A stretch of DNA of 64,000 nucleotides from Flemingiibacterium sp045632605. GTDB lineage: Bacteria > Bacillota > Clostridia > Oscillospirales > CAG-272. The translations under genes were made by a program, and so were the position numbers. Shown piece after piece: positions 8,452 to 15,838 of the stretch (positions are counted from its first letter, which is position 1; every line of letters starts with the position of its first letter). The notes under the pieces were generated by a model. That model saw only the letters and a program-made list of their open reading frames with translations. It searched no databases and had not been told where the DNA came from. The stretch is taken from NCBI GenBank assembly GCA_045632605.1, contig JAZQXA010000097.1:34019-98018 (forward strand), given 5' to 3'.

Positions 8452-9979
8452 TGCTTCTTCCTCCTTCGTTTTCAGTGTGTCCGAGCATGAGCATTCCGAG
8501 TTGCTGCTTATTGGTTTCTTTTGCATTGAGAATACCCATTATTTTACCCTCGTGAAGCACCATTATACGGTCGGAAATTCCGAGAAGTACGTCAAGATCT
8601 TCACCTATGAAGAGTATGCCGACTCCCTTTTTCTTCTGCTCATTGAGCACGTCATAAATGTTATACGATGCTCCGATATCAAGTCCTCTTACAGGGTATG
8701 CTGTTATGAGAAGCTCGGGATTCAGGTTAATTTCGCGTCCGAGAAGTACCTTTTGAATATTACCGCCCGAAAGCTTTTTTACAGTGTGGCTTGCAGACGG
8801 TGTAGAAATGTCAAAGCGTTCGATTATTCCGTTTGCAAGCTGTTTTCCGGCTTTACGGTTCATGAATATTCCGGGCATATTCTGGTATGATTTAAGGAGC
8901 ACATTGTCGGTGACTGACATTGAACCGACAAGTCCCATACCGAGTCTGTCTTCGGGAATAAATGACATTGTGATACCGCGTTTTATAATATCGCGCGGAG
9001 TAAGACCGACGATTGAAGAATCCTTGAAAATAATATCACCGTCTGCAACCTTATCGAGTCCGGCAATTGTTTCGCAAAGCTCCTTTTGACCGCTTCCGGC
9101 AATTCCGGCAACGCCGAGTATTTCGCCGCTTGAAAGAGTGAACGATATGCTGTCAAGTGCTTTTCTGTGTTCGCCGTTAAGAACGGTGAGGTCTTGTACC
9201 GAGAGGATTTCGTGCTTCTTTTCAGGCTCAACATATGCACATTCGATATCAAGCGAAATCGGATGTCCGACCATAAGTTCGGTAAGCTCGTCCGCATTTG
9301 TTTCAGACGTGTTAAGTGTAGTAATGGATTCTCCTTTTCGAAGAATGGTAACACGGTCAGAGATATCAAGCACCTCAGCGAGCTTGTGTGTAATAATTAC
9401 AACAGAGCAGCCCTGCGCTTTCATCTTTCGAAGAATATCAAAAAGCACGGTTATTTCCTGCGGAGTAAGAACTGCGGTAGGCTCATCGAGAATGAGTATT
9501 TTTGCACCGCGGTAAAGAACCTTTAAGATTTCGCATGTCTGTTTTTCCGAAACGGACATATTATAAACTTTTTTATCCGGATCAAGAATAAGACCGTACT
9601 GTTCTTCGATTTTACGAATTTTTTCAGCCATGGCGCGTCCGCCGGTGAAAAGGGGATTATTTTTGTTTCCGCCGATGATATTTTCCTTTGCCGTCAATAC
9701 ATCGACGAGCTTGAAATGCTGATGTACCATACCGATTCCGGCTGCTATAGAGTCCTGGGGAGAAGACAGAACTGCCGGCTTTCCGTAAAGCTCAATCGAA
9801 CCGTGGTCGGGCGAGTATATTCCCGAGAGGATATTCATGAGCGTTGACTTGCCGGAGCCGTTTTCACCGAGGAGAGCGTGTATCTCGCCGGTACGTACAT
9901 CAAAGTTGATATTGTGGTTTGCTTTGACGCTTCCGAAGGACTTACAGATGCCTTGAAGCTTTACGCAGATATCATTCAT
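8444..9979 (-). CDS. Nucleoside ABC transporter ATPase (NupO-like, tandem domains)
   Basis: A 511-residue cytoplasmic ATPase with two ABC domains. The first has Walker A GENGSGKST (about residue 40), a modified signature MSVSEKQ and Walker B ILILDEPTAVLT. The second has a degenerate P-loop (GIAGSGQKEL), an intact signature KLSGGNIQK and an altered Walker B ITAYPVRGLD. This asymmetry is normal for the ribose/nucleoside importer class, in which one ATP site is mainly structural. It has its own promoter upstream and a ribosome site AAGGAAG, and overlaps the first permease gene by 8 bases. Confidence 0.94.
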   Translation of the reverse strand: MNDICVKLQGICKSFGSVKANHNINFDVRTGEIHALLGENGSGKSTLMNILSGIYSPDHGSIELYGKPAVLSSPQDSIAAGIGMVHQHFKLVDVLTAKENIIGGNKNNPLFTGGRAMAEKIRKIEEQYGLILDPDKKVYNMSVSEKQTCEILKVLYRGAKILILDEPTAVLTPQEITVLFDILRKMKAQGCSVVIITHKLAEVLDISDRVTILRKGESITTLNTSETNADELTELMVGHPISLDIECAYVEPEKKHEILSVQDLTVLNGEHRKALDSISFTLSSGEILGVAGIAGSGQKELCETIAGLDKVADGDIIFKDSSIVGLTPRDIIKRGITMSFIPEDRLGMGLVGSMSVTDNVLLKSYQNMPGIFMNRKAGKQLANGIIERFDISTPSASHTVKKLSGGNIQKVLLGREINLNPELLITAYPVRGLDIGASYNIYDVLNEQKKKGVGILFIGEDLDVLLGISDRIMVLHEGKIMGILNAKETNKQQLGMLMLGHTENEGGRSNA

Positions 9980-10015
9980 TTGACTGCTTCCTTTTCAACA
10001 ATAAATATATAATAC

Positions 10016-10045
10016 ATTATATCATAATACGACGTGGTTCGTCAA
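10016..10045 (-). promoter_or_regulatory. Promoter of the ATPase-permease unit
   Basis: On the minus strand TTGACG (complement of 10040-10045), 18-base spacer and TATAAT (complement of 10016-10021). It lies downstream of the terminator that follows the binding-protein gene, so the ATPase and permeases can be transcribed independently. Confidence 0.75.
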
Positions 10046-10067
10046 TAGAAAAGAAAATATTTTGCAC

Positions 10068-10111
10068 AGTAAAAAATAAAAAAATCGACATCCCTTACGG
10101 AATGCCGATTT
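10068..10111 (-). terminator. Terminator after the BMP binding-protein gene
   Basis: Stem 10082-10094/10099-10111. Two positions are mismatches on the plus strand but G-U pairs on the minus strand. A long T run follows on the minus strand (complement of 10071-10081). The strand-specific pairing shows it serves the binding-protein transcript. Confidence 0.85.
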
Positions 10112-10128
10112 ATATAAATATTTAACGA

Positions 10129-11286
10129 TTACTGGATGGAGCCGATAACGCCCTCAACAAGCCAGTCGAACGACTGAAGCTCAGCATCGGTCATTTCAGC
10201 ACCTGCTTCTACACGAACTGCACCGGTGTTGTCCTTGAGTTCGCCGGCGAAAATCTTGATGGAGCCATCCTTGATTGCAGCTTCTGCTGCTGCAACTGCT
10301 TCAGCTGTACCCTCTGCACAGTTGTCTGTGAGAGTGTCAAGCGATACCATGCCTGCTGCAAGACCTTCCCAGTAGGTTCTGCCTTTCCATGTGCCTGCAA
10401 GGATAGCTTCGATATCCTGCTGATAGTAAACACCCCAATGGAAGAGCGGAGCTGTGAGGTATGCTTCGGGAGCTGCGGTAGGAGTGGAGGAGTTGTAGCC
10501 GATAGCGAGAACGCCCTTTTCCTGTGCCGCAACCTGAGGAGCGGTGGAGTCGCAGTGCTGTGCGATGAGGTCACAGCCCTTGTTGATGAGCTCGAGAGCT
10601 GCATTTCTTTCAAGAGTGAGGTCAAACCATGTGTTTGTCCAGATAACTTCAACAGTAGCATCGGGATTTACAGAACGAAGACCGAGAGTGAACGCGTTGA
10701 TACCGCGGATAACTTCTGCGATCGGCATTGCTGCAACATAACCAACCTTACCGGACTTGGAGTTAAGACCTGCAACGATACCTGCGAGGTAACGTGCTTC
10801 ATAAACTCTACCCATGTAGTTGCCGTAGTTGTCGCCGGTGATGTAACCGGTAGCGTGACCGAAGTATACATTCGGATAATCAGCTGCAACCTTTTCAACC
10901 CACTCGCCGTGACCGAATGAGGTAGCGTAGATTACATTGTAGCCTTCTTCGCAAAGCTGACGGAGAGTAGCTTCGCAGTCGGAGGATTCAGGAACATTTT
11001 CAACATAGTGAGTCTTAATGCCCATAGCTTCGAGAGCAAGTCTGCCCTGGTCATGAGCGTAGGAATAGCCGAGGTCGCCGATAGGACCGACATAAAGGAA
11101 TGCTGCCTTGATGTCTTCCTTTGTGAGGAGGGTGCCTTCTGCATCCGCAACAGTTGTATCGTCTGCAACGGTTGTGTCATCGCCTGCTGTGGTTTCTTCA
11201 CCGTTATCGGTGTTTGTGCCGCATCCGGCAAGACAAAGGGTGAATGCCATGAGAACTGCTAAAAAGAGTGCTAAGAATTTTTTCAT
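10129..11286 (-). CDS. BMP-family nucleoside-binding lipoprotein (NupN-like)
   Basis: A 385-residue lipoprotein. The signal peptide ends in the lipobox LAGC, giving a lipid-anchored Cys at about residue 22. An acidic Thr-rich linker follows, then the Bmp domain (about 58-380) that binds purine nucleosides in this family. GYNSSTPTAAPEAYLTAPLFHWGVYY and the preceding QHCDST region match the family's ligand pocket. Ribosome site AAGGAG lies 10 bases before the ATG. It is the first gene of the importer locus, and a terminator after it would make the binding protein more abundant than the membrane parts. The nearby divergent PRPP synthetase fits a nucleotide-supply theme. Confidence 0.94.
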   Translation of the reverse strand: MKKFLALFLAVLMAFTLCLAGCGTNTDNGEETTAGDDTTVADDTTVADAEGTLLTKEDIKAAFLYVGPIGDLGYSYAHDQGRLALEAMGIKTHYVENVPESSDCEATLRQLCEEGYNVIYATSFGHGEWVEKVAADYPNVYFGHATGYITGDNYGNYMGRVYEARYLAGIVAGLNSKSGKVGYVAAMPIAEVIRGINAFTLGLRSVNPDATVEVIWTNTWFDLTLERNAALELINKGCDLIAQHCDSTAPQVAAQEKGVLAIGYNSSTPTAAPEAYLTAPLFHWGVYYQQDIEAILAGTWKGRTYWEGLAAGMVSLDTLTDNCAEGTAEAVAAAEAAIKDGSIKIFAGELKDNTGAVRVEAGAEMTDAELQSFDWLVEGVIGSIQ

Positions 11287-11344
11287 TGCTTTTTTACTCC
11301 TTAAAAAATATTTTTAGGAAACACTAACTGTTTCCATAAAACAA

Positions 11345-11373
11345 ATTATATCAGAAAAAGCGTCGAATGTCAA
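11345..11373 (-). promoter_or_regulatory. Promoter of the BMP binding-protein gene
   Basis: On the minus strand a perfect TTGACA (complement of 11368-11373), 17-base spacer and TATAAT (complement of 11345-11350). The 383-base gap 11287-11669 holds this promoter and the weaker divergent prs promoter; apart from AT-rich filler I see nothing else in it. Confidence 0.88.
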
Positions 11374-11579
11374 TGAATCATAACGATTTTTTGAACGAAT
11401 AGTGAAAAATTGTCATATTTACCACATTGACTAACTGAATAACTGCTTCGGTGTACATAATTTACCATACTGCCTATGATAAATATCTTATTGTTTTAAA
11501 ATTACGCACAGTATTTTACCCAAAATTCATGCAGAAATTTATATAGTTTTAATGAAATATTAAAAAATCTTAAAAACTA

Positions 11580-11608
11580 TTTCCAATTGTCGAAATATGT
11601 GTTATAAT
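11580..11608 (+). promoter_or_regulatory. Probable prs promoter
   Basis: TATAAT at 11603-11608, with a weak TTTCCA (four of six matches) 17 bases upstream. The leader would be about 55 nt. Confidence 0.5.
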
Positions 11609-11669
11609 ATAAGTGTAATTAAATTGTCAATACGGTCAGAGCGACCGAGTTTCATGGAGGATTTTTCAG

Positions 11670-12785
11670 ATGAACGAGTCTTTGTACGGTGATCTCAGTG
11701 TGATAGGCACTCGCGGTTGTGAGAGCCTGACAGCCCAGGTCGATGCTTATTTAAAGGAATGGCGCGGAACTGATAAGAGCTTTGTGGTGCAGGCGGATTG
11801 CACACGCTTCGGTACAGGTGAAGCAAAGTGCCTTATTCACGAATCTCTTCGCGGTCACGATGTTTATATCGTAAACGATTGCTTTAACTACGGTGTTACT
11901 TACAAAATGTACGGTATGACAGTGCCGATGAGTCCAGATGACCATTATCAGGATTTAAAGCGTGTAATCGCTGCAATCGGCGGTAAGGCACGCAGAATTT
12001 CTGTAATTATGCCCATGCTTTACGAAGGACGTCAGCACAAGCGTTCCTCGCGTGAGTCACTCGACTGTGCAAGTGCACTTCAGGAGCTTGTTGCAATGGG
12101 CGTTTCAAACATTATCACATTTGATGCACACGATGCACGTGTACAGAATGCAATTCCGCTTTCCGGATTTGAAAATGTTCGTTGTACTTATCAGATGATA
12201 AAGGCTTTGTGCAAGACCGTTCCGGATATTCAGCTTGACCGTGACCACATCTCTGTTGTATCTCCCGATGAGGGCGGAATGAGTCGTTGTATGTATTATT
12301 CCTCTGTGCTTGGGCTTGACCTCGGTATGTTCTATAAGCGTCGAAATTATGCCGTTGTTGTTGACGGTAAAAACCCGATTGAAGCACACGAATATCTCGG
12401 ACGTGACCTCCACGGCAAGGATGCAATCGTCGTTGATGACATGATAAGCTCCGGCGAATCCATGCTCGATGTTGCGCTTCAGCTCAAGGGCAAGGGCGCA
12501 AAGCGTATATTCGTATTCTCGACGTTCGGACTTTTCTGCAACGGTCTTGAAAAGTTTGACGAAGCTTATGAGAGCGGTATTATTGATAAGATATTCACGA
12601 CAAACCTTATCTACGGCACAGAAGAGCTTATGAAGCGTGATTGGTATGTTCAGGTTAATATGTGCAAGTATATTTCCTACATTATCGACACCCTCAATCA
12701 TGACCACTCGATAAGCACACTTCTCAACCCCGTAACCCGTATCCACAATCTCGTTGAAAGACGCAAGAATCAGGAAAATCAGTAA
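11670..12785 (+). CDS. prs: Ribose-phosphate pyrophosphokinase (divergent)
   Basis: A 371-residue enzyme that makes PRPP from ribose 5-phosphate and ATP, the precursor for nucleotides, histidine and tryptophan. The PRPP-binding motif is seen as DAIVVDDMISSGESM (about residues 253-267). SPDEGGMSR (about 194) and the FDAHDAR segment (about 150) replace the usual PDxGGxxRA and DLHAxQ signatures, and KRRN near residue 220 supplies the catalytic loop region. It is longer than the typical 310-320 residues, mainly at the C-terminus. The sequence places it in a divergent Clostridia branch of the family. Ribosome site GGAGG lies about 9 bases before the ATG. Confidence 0.88.
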   Translation: MNESLYGDLSVIGTRGCESLTAQVDAYLKEWRGTDKSFVVQADCTRFGTGEAKCLIHESLRGHDVYIVNDCFNYGVTYKMYGMTVPMSPDDHYQDLKRVIAAIGGKARRISVIMPMLYEGRQHKRSSRESLDCASALQELVAMGVSNIITFDAHDARVQNAIPLSGFENVRCTYQMIKALCKTVPDIQLDRDHISVVSPDEGGMSRCMYYSSVLGLDLGMFYKRRNYAVVVDGKNPIEAHEYLGRDLHGKDAIVVDDMISSGESMLDVALQLKGKGAKRIFVFSTFGLFCNGLEKFDEAYESGIIDKIFTTNLIYGTEELMKRDWYVQVNMCKYISYIIDTLNHDHSISTLLNPVTRIHNLVERRKNQENQ

Positions 12786-12833
12786 TTTGCAACGGTATTT
12801 TTGTTTTAAAAAATCAGTATAAAGGAGATTTTT

Positions 12834-14924
12834 ATGATGAAAACGAAAATTCTTGCAGCGGTGCTGGCTGTTATGATGCTGCTGGCTGCTGTGCCGATAA
12901 ATGCAGTGGTTTGTACTCATGAAGACGTTAATGCTGACGGAGTATGCCAAGACGAAAGCTGCAGTATGCAAGCACTTGCAAAGTTTGTCTGCGAAGACAC
13001 AGTCGAATATCTCTTTACAGCAAATGCATTGGCGCTTAAGACTATCAACATGAACAATAACGGTACTGACGATACCTATACAATAACGGTTCTTGATGAT
13101 ATTCCATCCGTTTCGCTTACCATTCTTGCGGATACAGTGACCCTTGATTTGAATGGTTTTACGATGGGATATACCAGAGGCGATTTCGGTAATATCGTGT
13201 ATCTTGAAGAAGAGGGTAATCTTACTATTATAGATTCATCCGAAAATAAAACCGGTTCGATGATTAATCCAACAGGCCCGGTTGTGGACTTTGCCCGTGC
13301 AGGTGCGGCTCCTGAATCCAATACTGTACTTACAGTCGAAAGCGGCACATTCAGCGGAAATGGAATCACCTTCTGGCTTGGCGGCGGTACGATCTATATT
13401 AAGGGCGGCACTGTTATCGGTAAATATCAGGCAAGCGACGGAAGCATTACCGGCGGACGTTTCTCGATTGACCCTTCAGAGGATCTTACCGATGAATATG
13501 AAGCTGTGGTAAAAGACGAATATTTTGTTGTACAGAAAAAGTCTGTTTCCGTTACCGTTCCGATTATAAATTCCGGCGACGGCAAGTCAGCGGAAGTTTC
13601 TGCCGCTATCAGCGGAGAAATCGCAACTGTGACTAATCTTGATCTTTCGGTAATTGGTGACGAGGCTGACAACGGTACTGTTACAATTGACTTTTCTGCA
13701 ATTGATACGGAGCTTACCGAAGTTGCGATTCCTGCTCAGGCAGTCAATGAAATTGCCGAAGCGGTAAGCACCTCGCAGTCGTTTGAAATCGTTTTTGCGG
13801 ACGGCGTTTCTATCGCGTTTGATGACAGTGCATTAGCGGGAATCACATCGCAGGCACAGTCCGGAGATATTACCGTTTCGATTAAGGATTTTGATATTTC
13901 CTCTGCCGAACCTGCACAGGCTGCTGTTATAGGTGAGCGTCCTGTATATGACATAACAGTAAAGAACGGTCAAAACAACATTTCAGCTATAGGCGGTAAG
14001 ATATCAATAAGTGCACCGTATACTCTGAACGAAAACGAGAATGCTTCCGGTATTGTAGTATATTATGTCGATGAAGCAGGCAATCTCGAAGCGTGTGAAA
14101 CTGAATATAACAGTGCGCTTGGTTGCGTCACATGGCTGACGAACCATCTTTCAGCCTATATGATTGCTTATGAGGAATCCACAACATATTCGGGAAGCCT
14201 CAACGGTCCCTTTGGAGTGATACTCTGTATGTTGAACCGTAAGGTTGATATTACTGCAGCTGCCAACGAAGGCGGAACAATTACTCCTGCCGGTGTATCC
14301 GAAGTTAAGTTAAACGACAGTATTACGTACACTATTACTCCTGATGAGGGTTATTATATTTGCGAGGTTCTTGTCGATGGAGTTTCCGTCGGCGCTGTGA
14401 GCGAATATGTATTTGAAAATGTCACAGAAGAACACACAATTCGCGCGCTTTTTGCTCCGAATGTAATTGATCCCGACGGAACAGTTACGCGTGCGATGCT
14501 TGTTTACAGTCTTTGGGGCATGGAGGATTGTCCCGTTGTAAACTATATTATGCCTTATTCTGATATCGATGAGAGTGCAGATTATGCAGAAGCGATACGT
14601 TGGGCGGCTGCTTCCGGCATTGTGCTCGGTTACGGCGACGGTACTTTTGGTCCCGAGGATACTTTGACCCGTGAACAGATGGCTGCGATTTTGTATCGCT
14701 ATGAGCAGTACCATGGTGGCGGCTTCAAAGGAATGTGGATGCTTTTTCTCGATTTTGAAGACCGTGCCGAAGTGTCCGACTGGGCATACGAAGCGATTTG
14801 CTGGCTTTTGATGAATGACATTTATGTTACTCGTGACGCTCTGCTTGCACCCGATGCTTATGCAACAAGATTGGAAATGGCAGAAGCTATATTAAAATAC
14901 TGTGAATCCAAGGAACAGGAATAA
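12834..14924 (+). CDS. Secreted surface protein with SLH repeats
   Basis: A 696-residue exported protein. The signal peptide covers about residues 1-26. A short Cys-rich segment (CTHEDVNADGVC) resembles small tags seen at the N-terminus of many gut clostridial surface proteins. Residues about 60-210 look like parallel beta-helix/carbohydrate-type repeats. A bacterial-repeat domain (GGTITPAG...TPDEGYYI) spans about 475-545. Two S-layer-homology repeats follow (about 548-690; SGIVLGYGDGTFGPEDTLTR is the classic core), which bind pyruvylated wall polymers. Ribosome site AAAGGAGA precedes the ATG pair. No catalytic residues are evident. It may be cotranscribed with prs, since no terminator separates them. 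Confidence 0.8.
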   Translation: MMKTKILAAVLAVMMLLAAVPINAVVCTHEDVNADGVCQDESCSMQALAKFVCEDTVEYLFTANALALKTINMNNNGTDDTYTITVLDDIPSVSLTILADTVTLDLNGFTMGYTRGDFGNIVYLEEEGNLTIIDSSENKTGSMINPTGPVVDFARAGAAPESNTVLTVESGTFSGNGITFWLGGGTIYIKGGTVIGKYQASDGSITGGRFSIDPSEDLTDEYEAVVKDEYFVVQKKSVSVTVPIINSGDGKSAEVSAAISGEIATVTNLDLSVIGDEADNGTVTIDFSAIDTELTEVAIPAQAVNEIAEAVSTSQSFEIVFADGVSIAFDDSALAGITSQAQSGDITVSIKDFDISSAEPAQAAVIGERPVYDITVKNGQNNISAIGGKISISAPYTLNENENASGIVVYYVDEAGNLEACETEYNSALGCVTWLTNHLSAYMIAYEESTTYSGSLNGPFGVILCMLNRKVDITAAANEGGTITPAGVSEVKLNDSITYTITPDEGYYICEVLVDGVSVGAVSEYVFENVTEEHTIRALFAPNVIDPDGTVTRAMLVYSLWGMEDCPVVNYIMPYSDIDESADYAEAIRWAAASGIVLGYGDGTFGPEDTLTREQMAAILYRYEQYHGGGFKGMWMLFLDFEDRAEVSDWAYEAICWLLMNDIYVTRDALLAPDAYATRLEMAEAILKYCESKEQE

Positions 14925-14931
14925 TTTTATC

Positions 14932-14967
14932 AAAGAGGTTAAGTTTGGTGCTTAACCTCTTTTTAAC
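14932..14967. terminator. Terminator after the SLH protein gene
   Basis: AAAGAGGTTAAG (14932-14943) pairs with CTTAACCTCTTT (14951-14962), loop of 7, followed by T residues. The T tract overlaps the stop codon of the converging TauE/SafE half gene. Confidence 0.88.
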
Positions 14968-15307
14968 TTTTTTTAAAAAGCGTCATAATGCCCGAGCCGA
15001 TAAGCAGTATGCCGAATACTTTGCGAATCAGCTCGGGTGAAGTATTTTTTGCAAGTACACTTCCTATGAGTGCACCTATCGAGCCGAAAATAATCAGAAA
15101 GCCGATGAGCTTCCAGTTGAAGCGGCGTTTTGTCAGATGAACAAGCATTGCTGCGCTTGATGAAAAAAGAAAATATACGAGGTTTATACCTTGTGCGGTT
15201 AACTGTTCAACTGACGAAAAGAGCACGAGCCATATTACAAGCAGTCCGCCTCCTCCGATTCCGAGTCCAGACAAAACCGCGGTAAGAAATCCAACGATAA
15301 AGGTCAT
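14963..15307 (-). CDS. TauE/SafE-type exporter, C-terminal half-size subunit
   Basis: A 114-residue membrane protein with about four hydrophobic segments. It has the glycine-rich motif GLGIGGGG that marks one repeat of the TauE/SafE (DUF81) family. A full-length family member has about 250 residues and two such repeats, so this is one half. The other half is the next gene upstream, 6 bases away. The ribosome site GAGGTG lies inside the end of that gene, so the two are translationally coupled. Family members export sulfite, sulfoacetate or related small anions; the substrate here is unknown. Confidence 0.8.
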   Translation of the reverse strand: MTFIVGFLTAVLSGLGIGGGGLLVIWLVLFSSVEQLTAQGINLVYFLFSSSAAMLVHLTKRRFNWKLIGFLIIFGSIGALIGSVLAKNTSPELIRKVFGILLIGSGIMTLFKKS

Positions 15308-15313
15308 TTCATA

Positions 15314-15703
15314 TCACCTCATAAAGCTGATTCCTGCCCAAATTACCATGATGGCAAAGAGCTTTTTTATAATTTTTACATTTAAGCGGTCAAGCAGCAG
15401 TGCGCCTGCAATACCGCCGAGCATTCCGGGAATAAGATATGGGACGGCGGCTCGGAAATCTATACTGTCGCCGTACGATACTGTTGATATAAGTGAGAGG
15501 GGAAGTATGACTGCAATCAGGGCGGCGAAACGGTCGCGGACGGCATTTTCATCCTTGTTCGGAAGCATTGACAGAGCAAACATCAGCACAATTCCGCCGC
15601 CCGTGCCGAGAAATCCGTTGACAACTCCGGCTAAAATTGCGAGAAATGCTATGAGGATGTTTTTAAATAGCGTTTTTTGCGATAATTTTGTTAAAGTTTT
15701 CAT
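15314..15703 (-). CDS. TauE/SafE-type exporter, N-terminal half-size subunit
   Basis: About 129 residues with four hydrophobic segments and the repeat motif GFLGTGGG near residue 30. It would form a functional exporter with the adjacent half. The start is uncertain: ATG codons occur at 15703 and 15712 in frame, and the frame stays open to 15784, but none has a clear ribosome site. The upstream sequence is AT-rich with several TATAAT-like boxes, so a nearly leaderless message is possible. The stop TGA lies inside the ribosome site of the next gene. Confidence 0.72.
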   Translation of the reverse strand: MKTLTKLSQKTLFKNILIAFLAILAGVVNGFLGTGGGIVLMFALSMLPNKDENAVRDRFAALIAVILPLSLISTVSYGDSIDFRAAVPYLIPGMLGGIAGALLLDRLNVKIIKKLFAIMVIWAGISFMR

Positions 15704-15788
15704 GTTAATCATAATTTTTGGGTTGTATTTTTTAAAATTATATGTTATAATAATATAGTATATATTTTTTATACATAATTTCAATATT

Positions 15789-15810
15789 AAGTATAACCGC
15801 GCTTATACTT
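15789..15810. promoter_or_regulatory. Dyad upstream of ftsK
   Basis: AAGTATAA and TTATACTT form a perfect 8-bp inverted repeat around CCGCGC. The right arm contains a TATACT that could be a -10 box for ftsK. A protein operator or a small hairpin are both possible. Confidence 0.35.
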
Positions 15811-15838
15811 TAAGATACATCAAAAAAGGGGACAAAAA

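Noticed and set aside
12105..12971. A 288-codon minus-strand open frame across prs and the start of the SLH gene
   Set aside because: Overlaps two supported plus-strand genes and shows shadow-like composition.
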